Assembly: GCA_965247015.1 (NCBI GenBank)
Contig: CBDFGG010000003.1
Location: 62,001-126,000 of the forward strand
DNA length: 64,000 nucleotides
Direction of reading: 5' to 3'
From: JAIXWP01 sp965247015
GTDB taxonomy: Bacteria > Bacteroidota > Bacteroidia > Flavobacteriales_D > Sanyastnellaceae
Shown here: piece by piece, positions 23,863 through 32,703 of the stretch
Layout: every line of letters starts with the position of its first letter
Position numbering within the stretch: position 1 is the first letter of the stretch
The notes under the pieces: generated by a model
Told to the model about the DNA's origin: nothing
The model's database searches: none
What the model saw: only the letters and a program-made list of their open reading frames with translations
Position numbers and translations under genes: made by a program

Positions 23863-26715
23863 CTATTTGAGTATCAACTTATCGATAATCTGTTTTATAG
23901 ACTCTCTATTCATAGGTTTGGTCACATAATCGGTTGCACCAACTGCCAAACATTTTTCACGTTGTCCAACGACCGCGTTGGCAGTCAAGGCGATAATCGG
24001 TGTTTCCAAACCCATTTCTCGCGCCTTTTTTATCGCCTCATAACCATCCATTCTGGGCATTTGGATGTCCATCAAAATAATGTCAAACTTTCTTTGCTGT
24101 AGTGCCAAAATAGCCTCTTCTCCATTGCGTGCATCAGAGATATGAGCATTGGGATAACTTTGAGAAATGACGATTCTTGTGAGCAATAAATTCACTTCAT
24201 TGTCCTCTGCGATCAGGACATTCAGCTCGCCTTCTATAACGCCTCCCATAGTTTCCGCGCGACCCAAATCTCCCTTTACTATAGAATTAATTTGCTTATC
24301 ACTAGTGACAGCTTCTAGGTTTTCTAACACCTCTAGAGGAAGCACAGGAGTCTGCAGACATCTTTCTACTCTAAGCATCCTACAAATCTCATGAAGCTTA
24401 ACATTTTCTTTATCATAATAAATAAAGAATGGTAGCAAACTCAAATTTGGAATTTCAGTATTACCCCTGATGCGTTTTACTGCAATGATGCCCTCCGTAG
24501 TTTCTGGGAACTCAAAACTCATAATCGCAGATGGCAAAGGGTTAGATGACACGAATGAAATAAATGAAGAAACATTCTCAAAAACTTTTGTTTCTAATCC
24601 GACGACCTTCAACAAATCGCTTGCGCTTTGGCAAAACATAAGATCATCTGAAAGCAAGGCCACATAATCTCCTTCTTTCTTTTGTTTGTTCACTTCACGA
24701 TTTTCGAGATAGTCGAATGTCGTATCAAAATAGAACAGGCTTCCCTTGCCAAGTTCGCTCTCGAGCATCAGTTTGCTGCCCATCATTTCCAATAGATTGT
24801 TGGAAATAACCAGCCCTAGACCTGTTCCACCATACTTCTTTGTAGTGGAAGTATCCGCTTGTACAAAAGCCCTAAAAATAAATTGCTTTTGCTCTTCAGA
24901 AATTCCTATTCCTGTGTCGATTATGCTCACACGAATTTTTATTTTCTGATTGAAAATATTTTTTTCTACTACATCAATTCTGAATTCTATATTTCCTTGC
25001 TCAGTAAACTTAATTGCATTGGACAGCAGGTTTACTAGGACTTGTTTCAATCTGACAGCGTCTGCGATAATCCAGTTGGGGAGATCTGGATCTAACCGCA
25101 AGTTGAATCGCAATCCTTTTACTCCAGAAGAGTGCCTCACAAGATTACATGCCGACTCGACAATTACAAACAACTCCGAGGGTTCGCTGGACAACTCCAA
25201 TTTTCCAGATTCAATTTTAGAAAAATCCAAGACCTGATTAATCAAATCCATAAGCGTTCGCGCCGAATCTTGGATGTTTTTTACATATTGTTCTTGAATG
25301 ACAGAAAGAGAAGTATCAGAAAGTAGTTCGGAAAATCCCACAACACCATTCAATGGTGTGCGTATTTCATGAGACATATTGGCCAAGAACTCTGACTTAG
25401 CCTTACTTGCCGCCGTCGCTTCTATAGCAAGTCTGTTCGCTTCTTCGTTTGCTTGTTGTAAGATTCTGTTTTGCTCATTGCGATGAATAACAGACCCAAG
25501 GTTATCTGCAAGAATCTTCAAAAGATGTCGAACGTTATTATCCCAAATGACTCGTGTGGTGACCGCATCGAAACCTAAGAAGCCATAAAAATGATCTTCT
25601 GCACGAACAGGCATTGCAAGCAAGCTCTGTATTCCTTGGGGTTCGAGAACTTCTCTTTCAGGCCCCCAACTTTCTGGTAAATCATTTAGATTTTCAATGT
25701 AGACCTCTTGATTGTTTCGCATCAAGGCCATCCAGTTCGGAACGATTTCGCAAGGCACATCTTGCAAATTTTCCAACTCTGATGATACTCCTACATTGCA
25801 CCATTCATGGGTATTTGAAATTGCATCGCCAGCTTCATTGAACATGAATAAGTAAGATCGATCGACATTAGAAAATTCCCCAATCTCCTTCAATACATTT
25901 TGTAGAGCCCTATCAAAATTATTTTCATTTGATTGAATTAATTGTGTGGTCGCTCGCACCAAGAGCTCTTCAAAATCTGCATGATATTTCAGCGCTCTTT
26001 CAGCATTACGTTTCTCAGTAATATTATCTACTGAAATAAGGAAGTAGTCTTTTTTCTGTCTTCCTCTTATTCTTAAAATAGTCGCTTTGAACCAACGATC
26101 GTCATCCTTAGTGGGAGATGGATACTCAAAACTTTGAACTTTATCTTCTCGTTTTGCTCTTTCAAAAACAGCAACAGCCTCTTCATACAAATCACCTTGG
26201 AAGACTTGAGCTAGACTCATTCCTATGACTTTTTCCTTTGGTAAAAAAAGGTTCTCATCACTGTGTGATAATACATCTGTGAAAATGTAATTATCATCCA
26301 TCTCAAAAAGGATATCATCAAATAATTCGATGATGCTCCAAATTAAATCTTCATTTCTTTTTTCTATTGTCCGATCAAGGGATAGCAATGTTGCTCGCTT
26401 ATCGTCTATAAATTGAACATAGATACTGTACCAACTCTGAAGTGCTTCAGAGAAGTGATTGAAAGTGATATTAGATTTTAATTGGTATGCCTCATTGATG
26501 CGTTCGAATAGAATACGCACCGAAACAGATTTGGGATCCCATATCCCACAAAAAGTGCTACCAACTTGTGCTTGGCTAATTGCTCTTGTCAGAGATTCAT
26601 TAACTTCAAGAAATGTGAAGTCATAAATCGTCCCCTCCGAATCAAAGGCTAGTTCCACAAGAGAATACCCAAAAGGAGCTTCCTTGAGGATGCCTCTGTA
26701 ATTAATTTCATTCAT
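23863..26715 (-). CDS. Hybrid sensor histidine kinase (PAS-PAS-GAF-HisKA-HATPase-REC)
   Basis: A 950-residue soluble protein with no clear membrane helix. Domains by eye: two PAS-like regions (about 1-115 and 125-240), a GAF domain (about 245-420, with FSNVDRSYLFMFNEAG and LAMPVRAEDHFYGFLGFD), a coiled linker, HisKA (H-box SHEIRTPLNGVVGFSELL at about 449), HATPase (N-box LLSNAIKF, G-box DTGIGI, GGTGLGLVIS), a degenerate receiver-like region (about 680-800) without its own Asp signature, and a true C-terminal receiver (about 828-947, LIAEDNEVN, MDIQMPRMDG with the phospho-Asp, then K in YVTKPMN). There is no response regulator or HPt partner next to it. A full -7 box sits 40 bases upstream. 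Confidence 0.93.
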   Translation of the reverse strand: MNEINYRGILKEAPFGYSLVELAFDSEGTIYDFTFLEVNESLTRAISQAQVGSTFCGIWDPKSVSVRILFERINEAYQLKSNITFNHFSEALQSWYSIYVQFIDDKRATLLSLDRTIEKRNEDLIWSIIELFDDILFEMDDNYIFTDVLSHSDENLFLPKEKVIGMSLAQVFQGDLYEEAVAVFERAKREDKVQSFEYPSPTKDDDRWFKATILRIRGRQKKDYFLISVDNITEKRNAERALKYHADFEELLVRATTQLIQSNENNFDRALQNVLKEIGEFSNVDRSYLFMFNEAGDAISNTHEWCNVGVSSELENLQDVPCEIVPNWMALMRNNQEVYIENLNDLPESWGPEREVLEPQGIQSLLAMPVRAEDHFYGFLGFDAVTTRVIWDNNVRHLLKILADNLGSVIHRNEQNRILQQANEEANRLAIEATAASKAKSEFLANMSHEIRTPLNGVVGFSELLSDTSLSVIQEQYVKNIQDSARTLMDLINQVLDFSKIESGKLELSSEPSELFVIVESACNLVRHSSGVKGLRFNLRLDPDLPNWIIADAVRLKQVLVNLLSNAIKFTEQGNIEFRIDVVEKNIFNQKIKIRVSIIDTGIGISEEQKQFIFRAFVQADTSTTKKYGGTGLGLVISNNLLEMMGSKLMLESELGKGSLFYFDTTFDYLENREVNKQKKEGDYVALLSDDLMFCQSASDLLKVVGLETKVFENVSSFISFVSSNPLPSAIMSFEFPETTEGIIAVKRIRGNTEIPNLSLLPFFIYYDKENVKLHEICRMLRVERCLQTPVLPLEVLENLEAVTSDKQINSIVKGDLGRAETMGGVIEGELNVLIAEDNEVNLLLTRIVISQSYPNAHISDARNGEEAILALQQRKFDIILMDIQMPRMDGYEAIKKAREMGLETPIIALTANAVVGQREKCLAVGATDYVTKPMNRESIKQIIDKLILK

Positions 26716-26754
26716 CGTGTATGGCTCTTAGTATGCGAGGGAAGTGGGGATGCA

Positions 26755-26762
26755 CAAATATA
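26755..26762 (-). promoter_or_regulatory. -7 promoter motif of the hybrid kinase
   Basis: TATATTTG on the minus strand, a full TAnnTTTG match, about 39 bases before the ATG and directly after the dnaK terminator. Confidence 0.5.
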
Positions 26763-26771
26763 ATAAAAATG

Positions 26772-26797
26772 AAAAAGGAGCCCTAGGGCTCCTTTTT
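26772..26797 (-). terminator. Terminator after dnaK
   Basis: A perfect 26-base palindrome made of AAAAAGGAGCCC and its complement is followed on the minus strand by T-rich sequence. It ends dnaK and isolates it from the kinase gene. Confidence 0.9.
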
Positions 26798-26813
26798 ATC
26801 TTCTGAAATAAAA

Positions 26814-28718
26814 TTATTTCTTATCGTCTTTTACTTCTTCGAAATCGACATCAGTTACCTCTGCATCAGCAGCATTATTTGATGATGCTTGCTCACCTTC
26901 TGGTGCACCTGCGTTACCCGCATTGTACATATCTTGGCTTGCAGCTTGGAATACTTGATTCAAGTGATCCATAGAAGAACGAATGCTATCTAGATTCTTT
27001 TCAGCATGTGCTTTCTTCAAGTTATTCAAAGCATCTTCGATTTGTGTCTTTTTATCTGCTGGTAGCTTCTCACCAAATTCCTTCAGATTTTTTTCTGTTT
27101 GGAAAATAAGTGTGTCTGCTTGGTTCACAACATCTGCTTCCTCTTTGGCTTTACGATCTGTTTCAGCGTTTGCTTCTGCTTCACGCTTCATCTTTTCGAT
27201 GTCTTCCTTAGACAATCCACTAGAAGCCTCGATACGGATCGATTGCATCTTGTTTGTTGCCTTATCCTTTGCACTTACGTTGATGATACCATTCGCATCG
27301 ATATCGAAAATAACTTCGATTTGAGGCACTCCTCTTGGTGCTGGTGGAAGACCATCCAAGTGGAAACGTCCGATGGTTCTGTTATCCTTCGCCATTGCTC
27401 TTTCTCCTTGAACAACGTGAATTTCAACGCTTGGTTGATTATCACTAGCTGTGGAGAATACTTCTGATTTCTGTGTAGGAATCGTAGTATTGGCTTCAAT
27501 CAACTTCGTGAATACACCGCCCATTGTTTCAATACCCAATGAAAGAGGAGTAACATCTAAAAGAAGTACATCCTTCACTTCACCAGTCAATACACCGCCT
27601 TGGATAGAAGCACCAATTGCTACTACCTCATCAGGATTTACACCTTTGCTTGGTTCTTTACCAAAATATTTCTTTACTGCTTCTTGAATCGCTGGAATAC
27701 GCGTCGATCCACCAACCAAAATTACTTCTTGAATATCGCTAGTCGATAGACCTGCAGCTTTCAAAGCACTTGCACAAGGAGCGATAGTACGTTGAATAAG
27801 GCTATCTGCTAGTTGTTCGAATTTCGCACGAGAAAGTGTTTTTACCAAGTGCTTTGGTATTCCATCAACTGGCATGATATAAGGCAAATTGATTTCTGTA
27901 GAGCTAGAGCTCGACAATTCAATTTTAGCTTTTTCTGCACCTTCTTTCAAACGTTGAAGTGCCATTGGATCCTTAGTTAAATCTAAGTTTCCGTTTTCAT
28001 TTTTAAATTCTTGAACCAACCAATCAATGATTACTTGGTCAAAGTCATCCCCACCTAAGTGTGTATCACCATCTGTTGAAAGTACTTCGAATACACCGTC
28101 GCCCAACTCAAGGATAGACACGTCATGCGTACCACCACCGCAGTCGAATACAACGATTTTCATGTCTTGCGCTTTCTTGTCAAGACCATAAGCCAAAGCC
28201 GCAGCAGTAGGCTCATTGATAATTCTCTTTACTTTCAAACCAGCGATTTCACCAGCTTCTTTTGTTGCTTGACGCTGTGCATCGTTGAAGTATGCTGGAA
28301 CTGTAATAACTGCCTCAGTTACTTCATGACCCAAATAGTCTTCAGCAGTTTTCTTCATTTTTTGAAGAACCATTGCCGAAATTTCCTGTGGGCTGTAAAG
28401 ACGCTCGTCAATTTTCACTCTTGGAGTGTTGTTGTCGCCTCTTACTACTTGATATGGAACACGTGTCGCTTCTTTAGCCGACTCATCATAGCTGCTTCCC
28501 ATGAAGCGCTTGATAGAATAAATAGTCTTTGTTGGATTGGTGATCGCTTGTCTTTTCGCTGGATCACCCACTTTACGCTCTCCTCCATCTACAAACGCTA
28601 CTACAGAGGGAGTGGTGCGTTTTCCTTCACTGTTTTCAATTACCACCGGCTGGTTACCTTCCATTACTGATACACAGCTATTGGTCGTACCGAGGTCAAT
28701 TCCTATAATCTTGCTCAT
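26814..28718 (-). CDS. dnaK: Chaperone DnaK (Hsp70)
   Basis: A 634-residue Hsp70. The actin-like ATPase opens with IIGIDLGTTNSCV, includes the NEPTAAALAYGLDKK and VFDCGGGTHDVSIL signatures (the third normally reads DLGGGT, here DCGGGT) and VGGSTRIP, and is followed by the substrate-binding domain (LLDVTPLSLGIETMGG) and a helical lid ending in an acidic tail (DADVTDVDFEEVKDDKK-like). It folds and protects proteins with DnaJ and GrpE, which are not in this window. The start at 28718 (MSKIIGIDLG) is fixed by homology rather than the ATG 15 codons upstream. The upstream region holds an inverted repeat and a near-consensus -7 box. Confidence 0.98.
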   Translation of the reverse strand: MSKIIGIDLGTTNSCVSVMEGNQPVVIENSEGKRTTPSVVAFVDGGERKVGDPAKRQAITNPTKTIYSIKRFMGSSYDESAKEATRVPYQVVRGDNNTPRVKIDERLYSPQEISAMVLQKMKKTAEDYLGHEVTEAVITVPAYFNDAQRQATKEAGEIAGLKVKRIINEPTAAALAYGLDKKAQDMKIVVFDCGGGTHDVSILELGDGVFEVLSTDGDTHLGGDDFDQVIIDWLVQEFKNENGNLDLTKDPMALQRLKEGAEKAKIELSSSSSTEINLPYIMPVDGIPKHLVKTLSRAKFEQLADSLIQRTIAPCASALKAAGLSTSDIQEVILVGGSTRIPAIQEAVKKYFGKEPSKGVNPDEVVAIGASIQGGVLTGEVKDVLLLDVTPLSLGIETMGGVFTKLIEANTTIPTQKSEVFSTASDNQPSVEIHVVQGERAMAKDNRTIGRFHLDGLPPAPRGVPQIEVIFDIDANGIINVSAKDKATNKMQSIRIEASSGLSKEDIEKMKREAEANAETDRKAKEEADVVNQADTLIFQTEKNLKEFGEKLPADKKTQIEDALNNLKKAHAEKNLDSIRSSMDHLNQVFQAASQDMYNAGNAGAPEGEQASSNNAADAEVTDVDFEEVKDDKK

Positions 28719-28756
28719 TGTAATTGTTTTTTGCTTTTTGAACTGCCCGCGATTGT

Positions 28757-28764
28757 CAAGCATA
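28757..28764 (-). promoter_or_regulatory. Possible -7 promoter motif of dnaK
   Basis: TATGCTTG on the minus strand is one mismatch from TAnnTTTG and lies 38 bases before the dnaK ATG, just downstream of an inverted repeat. Confidence 0.35.
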
Positions 28765-28781
28765 GTGCCATTTGAAAAAAG

Positions 28782-28807
28782 ACTGACACAACCGCAAATT
28801 TGTCAGT
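28782..28807 (-). promoter_or_regulatory. Inverted repeat upstream of dnaK, candidate operator
   Basis: Arms ACTGACA (28782-28788) and TGTCAGT (28801-28807) with a 12-base spacer, placed where the -33 region of the dnaK promoter would be. It is not the CIRCE element (TTAGCACTC-N9-GAGTGCTAA). Role inferred only from position. Confidence 0.35.
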
Positions 28808-28876
28808 TGCAATGCTCATTGGAGCCCTTTCCGCTGTCAAAAACGGAAGTCAAAGAGACATTTCGATAGCATATGG

Positions 28877-28908
28877 CATAAAAAAACCGCCGGGTTTCCC
28901 GGCGGTTT
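28877..28908 (-). terminator. Terminator after the small secreted protein gene
   Basis: An 11-base GC-rich stem AAACCGCCGGG / CCCGGCGGTTT with a TTT loop; the minus strand continues with seven T. It lies 19 bases after the stop of the gene ending at 28928. Confidence 0.92.
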
Positions 28909-28927
28909 AGCTCGTCTATCATCAGAC

Positions 28928-29455
28928 TTATTTCTTTCCTGACTTCCCGTCTTTAGCAGGAGCTGGAGTCTTTTCATTAGATGCACCCTTATCATTTACC
29001 ACTGGCTTGCTTCCTGTGCCTGGACGCTCTGTTGGTCTAGTCGCACCATTTGGACGCTGACCTTCTCTCTTGCCCATTCTCTTTTCCAAAACCATGTGAG
29101 TTTCTGGGGTCTTGTTATTTGAAATAGAGTAAGAAGTTACGAACTTATATCCAAGATTATTCATATAGAACAATGCATCTGGAATGTTAGAGAACTGCAT
29201 TTTGCGCGCTTCTCCAATCGTTGCAAGTAATTCTTTGTCTTCAATTGATCCCATTCCTTCTTTGCCGAATTCTAAGCGAATAACAGTTCCTCCAAGTGGA
29301 TTTTCTGCTAAGATGATTTCACCAAAAATAGCATCAATAGTTGAAGCGCTGGCCGCTTTGTCTTGAGTTGCAGGTACTGAAAGTGGTGCTGCCTTGTCTT
29401 GTGACATTGCAAAAAATGGGGTTGCTAACATGAGCATTAAAAGAACTTTCTTCAT
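28928..29455 (-). CDS. Exported hypothetical protein with Pro/Lys-rich tail
   Basis: 175 residues, family not recognised. I start at ATG 29455 (MKKVLLMLMLATPFFAMSQ), which gives a signal peptide; the open frame extends 42 codons further upstream but that part looks non-coding. Residues 30-125 form a small alpha/beta region (ASTIDAIFGEIILAEN, TVIRLEFGKEGMG, AMFYMNNLGYKFVTSYSIS-like). From about 130 it is low-complexity, rich in Pro, Gly, Lys and Arg. Likely periplasmic or outer-surface. Divergent from the methyltransferase gene. Confidence 0.75.
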   Translation of the reverse strand: MKKVLLMLMLATPFFAMSQDKAAPLSVPATQDKAASASTIDAIFGEIILAENPLGGTVIRLEFGKEGMGSIEDKELLATIGEARKMQFSNIPDALFYMNNLGYKFVTSYSISNNKTPETHMVLEKRMGKREGQRPNGATRPTERPGTGSKPVVNDKGASNEKTPAPAKDGKSGKK

Positions 29456-29570
29456 AGGTCGTATAGAATTAATTAGGTCCAAAAATAGCCAAACATGGTG
29501 CCATCGTATCAAATGAAACGTTAATGAGGACATTTTTTTTAAAAAGTCCTTAGCCTCATCTTTGCAAAAT

Positions 29571-30365
29571 ATGAGCGACACCCTCCATGAAATTTACCAT
29601 TTCCTCCTCCACAGATGGAGAGGCAAATGGCGTCATGGCGTTCATTCACCGCTAGTCTACGAATTGACTGATCAAGTACTCTCTAAGAAAAATAAGGCCC
29701 CAGAATTTGAAGGGCTAAATGCTTTGAGAAAAGAGCTTATACAAAACTCAACAGAAATTAAGGTTCAAGATTTCGGAGCTGGCTCTAGAAAAAGTAAAGG
29801 ATCGAAACGTTCTATTGCGGAAATCGCAAAGTCTGCGCTCGCTCCCACAGCGCAAGCAGAAGCCTTTTTCAAAATTGCCCGCAGGTTTCAGCCACAAACG
29901 ATTGTTGAAATGGGAACGAGCTTGGGTCTAACAACATTGTATTTTTCAAAAGCCTTACCCAACGCGGAAATCCATACCATGGAAGGTAGCCCTGAAATTG
30001 CTTCATTCGCACATCAATTATTTATTCGGGAAAAAGCTTCTAACATATCCTTGCATATTGGAGAATTTACTTCAACGATTCCAACTATTCTTGATCTAGA
30101 TAAAAAAATTGACTTGCTCTATATCGACGGGAATCATAGATATGATGCGACTTTGAAGTATGTAGATATTTTCAGAACGAAGCTCTCCAAAAATGCAATC
30201 ATCATATTAGATGACATTTATTGGTCAAAAGAAATGACCTCTGCTTGGCAGGAACTGTGCGCGAGAGAAGAGTATTCTCTATCCCTCGACTTTTATCATT
30301 TCGGTATTTTATTTTTGGAAAAAAGGATGACCAAAGAGCATTTTGTACTGAATGGTCTCCGCTAA
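29571..30365 (+). CDS. SAM-dependent O-methyltransferase-like protein (Methyltransferase_24 type)
   Basis: 264 residues. A class I methyltransferase fold occupies about 95-240: SAM-binding motif I QTIVEMGTSLGLTTLYFSK, then HTMEGSPEIASFA, DLLYIDGNHRYDATLKYVDI, and IIILDDIYWSKEMTSAW. This pattern (ExGTSxGxTT and DGNHxYxxt) belongs to the O-methyltransferase family that often modifies sugars or catechols. The N-terminal 90 residues (LHEIYHFLLHRWRGKWRHGVHSPLVYELT) are extra and basic-aromatic. Substrate unknown. A near -7 box CATCTTTG (29557-29564) ends 6 bases before the ATG, which I take as the start. Convergent with lpxD, with 5 bases between the stops. Confidence 0.8.
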   Translation: MSDTLHEIYHFLLHRWRGKWRHGVHSPLVYELTDQVLSKKNKAPEFEGLNALRKELIQNSTEIKVQDFGAGSRKSKGSKRSIAEIAKSALAPTAQAEAFFKIARRFQPQTIVEMGTSLGLTTLYFSKALPNAEIHTMEGSPEIASFAHQLFIREKASNISLHIGEFTSTIPTILDLDKKIDLLYIDGNHRYDATLKYVDIFRTKLSKNAIIILDDIYWSKEMTSAWQELCAREEYSLSLDFYHFGILFLEKRMTKEHFVLNGLR

Positions 30366-30370
30366 AGGCA

Positions 30371-31396
30371 TTAGTCCTTTTTTTCGAGATCTTCCAATCT
30401 TCTCATGATATCTGGAAGCTTTCTAAAACCAACATAGCTCTTCTTGAAATCCATAATTGGAAATGCTGGTGAACCCTGAACAATGGTGTTTGGTTCCTTG
30501 ATTTCGCTACCGATACCGCTTTGAGCCGCGATCTTAGTACCATCCGCTATTGTGATGTGTCCTACAATACCCACCTGGCCGCCAATCATACAATTCTTGC
30601 CAATCTTGGTAGATCCTGCAATGCCCGTCTGAGCTGCAATAACCGTATTTTCTCCAATTTCCACATTGTGTGCTATTTGGATCAGGTTGTCGATCTTCAC
30701 GCCTTTGCGAATAATGGTAGATCCTAATGTTGCTCTGTCAATGGTTGTATTGGCCCCCACTTCCACATGATCTTCGATGATCACATTTCCTATTTGAGGG
30801 ACTTTCGAATAATTGTTTTCAGAATTTGGAGCGAACCCAAAACCGTCACCACCAATTACAACACCGGAGTGAAGCGTGCAATGAGCACCAATCGTGCAGT
30901 CTGGATAGATTTTGACTCCAGCATAAAGTACCGATCCTTCACCCAAAACTACATTGTCACCAACAATGGAACCCGCATGAATAATACATCCTTTACCGAT
31001 TTTCGCACCTTCGCCGATAACAACAAACGCTGCGATATGCACATCTTCACCTACTGCGGCAGAATCTGCGATAACAGAAGCTTTGTGGATAGAAGGCTGT
31101 GGTTTTTTCAAACTATTATACGCTTCCAAAAGCTTGGCGAAACTCGCATATGCATCCGCAACACGCACTAGAGTAAGGTCTGATGGAAGAGCATTTTCAG
31201 CAACAAAATCATTGGAAACAATAGCGATACTTGCCTGTGTTTCGTAGATATAGTGAGCATATTTTGGATTTGCCAAAAAAGTAAGAGTGCCCGGTTTCCC
31301 TTCTTCAATTTTAGAAAGATTGTCCACCAATACTTCAGGATTTCCTTCAACTTGGCCGCCGAGCATCCCTGCAATTTGTTGTGCTGAAAATTTCAT
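30371..31396 (-). CDS. lpxD: UDP-3-O-acylglucosamine N-acyltransferase
   Basis: Adds the second acyl chain to UDP-3-O-acyl-GlcN in lipid A synthesis, at the cytoplasmic side. 341 residues. An N-terminal uridine-binding domain (MKFSAQQIAGMLGG, IEEGKPGTLTFLANPKY) is followed by the left-handed beta-helix of hexapeptide repeats from about residue 100 to 320 (for example IGEGAKIGKGC, VVIGGDGFGF). The catalytic His is expected in QIAHNVEIG. The start ATG at 31396 is set by homology; the frame is open much further upstream. A near -7 box TATATTCG (31401-31408) ends 4 bases before the ATG. It is 26 bases after aroA and is the last gene of the lpxD-aroA-ubiE-trkH-rfaE1 run. Confidence 0.96.
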   Translation of the reverse strand: MKFSAQQIAGMLGGQVEGNPEVLVDNLSKIEEGKPGTLTFLANPKYAHYIYETQASIAIVSNDFVAENALPSDLTLVRVADAYASFAKLLEAYNSLKKPQPSIHKASVIADSAAVGEDVHIAAFVVIGEGAKIGKGCIIHAGSIVGDNVVLGEGSVLYAGVKIYPDCTIGAHCTLHSGVVIGGDGFGFAPNSENNYSKVPQIGNVIIEDHVEVGANTTIDRATLGSTIIRKGVKIDNLIQIAHNVEIGENTVIAAQTGIAGSTKIGKNCMIGGQVGIVGHITIADGTKIAAQSGIGSEIKEPNTIVQGSPAFPIMDFKKSYVGFRKLPDIMRRLEDLEKKD

Positions 31397-31422
31397 ATTG
31401 CGAATATAGCAGTGAGAGGCAA

Positions 31423-32703
31423 TTATTTGCCTGAAATTTTTGCTCCAATACTCTGCATCGCCTCGAAGAAATCGGGATATGACTTGCTCACGCACTCTGC
31501 GCCCATCACAGAAATTTTATCGCCGCCAATACCGAGCAACGCCGCGGCCATAGCGATTCTGTGATCATTATGTGAATTTAAAATGGCAGGACGAATGTGA
31601 GACGGATAAATCATCATCTCATCATCACGCACCACCACACGAATATTTGCTTTGCCAAATTCTTCTTGTAAAGCCTTGGACCTGTTGCTCTCTTTGTGAA
31701 CCAATCGTTTCGCGCCTTTCAGGGTGGACACTCCATTTGCAAAAGCTGCTAACGCAGCTACAGGCGGCATCAAATCGGGACAATCTGTTGCATCGAATTC
31801 GAACGCTTCAATATCGCTCTGCTTCACGAATAGTCCTTTCTTATCAATGGTGAAATGAACCTTCGCTTTTTCCAAAACCTCTAAAATCCTGCTATCGGCC
31901 TGCGTGATATCATTGCTGAGATTGGTAATTGTTACGCCTTCCTCACTTGCAATTGCTGCTGCTACAATTAAAAAAGCCGCACCGCTCCAATCTCCAGGCA
32001 CAGCAATCTTCATGGGCTGATAGCTTTGATTTGCCTTGACAGTGAACGATTCAAAATGTGTATGTTTTATCTCCACACCAAATAGTCCTGCCACTTCGAT
32101 TGTCATCTTCACGTAAGGGATACTTGTCAGATTTTGTACTTCAATTTTACTATTGGTTGAGGCCTTTGGTAAAGCCATCAATAAACCTGTCAGAAATTGA
32201 GAGGAAACAGAACCATCCAATGTTGCTTTTCCACCTTGAATCGGACCCTTAACACGAATGGGTAATTTACCATTAGTAGACTCGCACTCCGCACCTAGAG
32301 CGGGAAGTACTGAATCAAATTCGGTGAATGGTCTCGTTAGGAGACTACCTTCACCTTCCACTTTAATTGATTCAGAATACAGCGCTGCGATTGGAGTAAA
32401 CATGCGACTAGCTAGTCCAGATTCTCCACAGAAAATTTGTGGTTTTGGATTGCGAATACCTGTTTGAAAATTTTGAGGAAATCCACCTTGAATAGTGACT
32501 TCGTTGCCCACCTTCGTAACCACAGCACCGAGTGATTGAGCTACTTGAAGTGCAGCTTGACAGTCTGCGCTATCGGGATAATCATAAAGAACTGTTTTTC
32601 CCTTTGCCATCAAAGCTGCGGCCACCATGCGTTGCGCAATACTCTTGCTACCTGGAGCTTTGATTTCTCCTTTTAGGATGGATGGGTAAACGTCTTTCTT
32701 CAT
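31423..32703 (-). CDS. aroA: 3-phosphoshikimate 1-carboxyvinyltransferase (EPSP synthase)
   Basis: Sixth step of the shikimate pathway. 426 residues. Motifs: APGSKSIAQRMVAAALMAKG near the N-terminus (shikimate-phosphate and PEP binding), CGESGLASRMFTPIAAL in place of the NAGTTMR form, DGSVSSQFLTGLLMALP, RLVHKESNRSKAL, and NDHRIAMAAALLG near the C-terminus. The ESGLASR form is common in Bacteroidota. The start ATG overlaps the ubiE stop by 4 bases (ATGA), so translation is probably coupled. Confidence 0.95.
   Translation of the reverse strand: MKKDVYPSILKGEIKAPGSKSIAQRMVAAALMAKGKTVLYDYPDSADCQAALQVAQSLGAVVTKVGNEVTIQGGFPQNFQTGIRNPKPQIFCGESGLASRMFTPIAALYSESIKVEGEGSLLTRPFTEFDSVLPALGAECESTNGKLPIRVKGPIQGGKATLDGSVSSQFLTGLLMALPKASTNSKIEVQNLTSIPYVKMTIEVAGLFGVEIKHTHFESFTVKANQSYQPMKIAVPGDWSGAAFLIVAAAIASEEGVTITNLSNDITQADSRILEVLEKAKVHFTIDKKGLFVKQSDIEAFEFDATDCPDLMPPVAALAAFANGVSTLKGAKRLVHKESNRSKALQEEFGKANIRVVVRDDEMMIYPSHIRPAILNSHNDHRIAMAAALLGIGGDKISVMGAECVSKSYPDFFEAMQSIGAKISGK

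Noticed and set aside
28125..28670. Plus-strand open frame of 181 codons opposite dnaK
   Set aside because: The translation shows no domain and low-complexity aromatic runs; it is the antisense shadow of dnaK.
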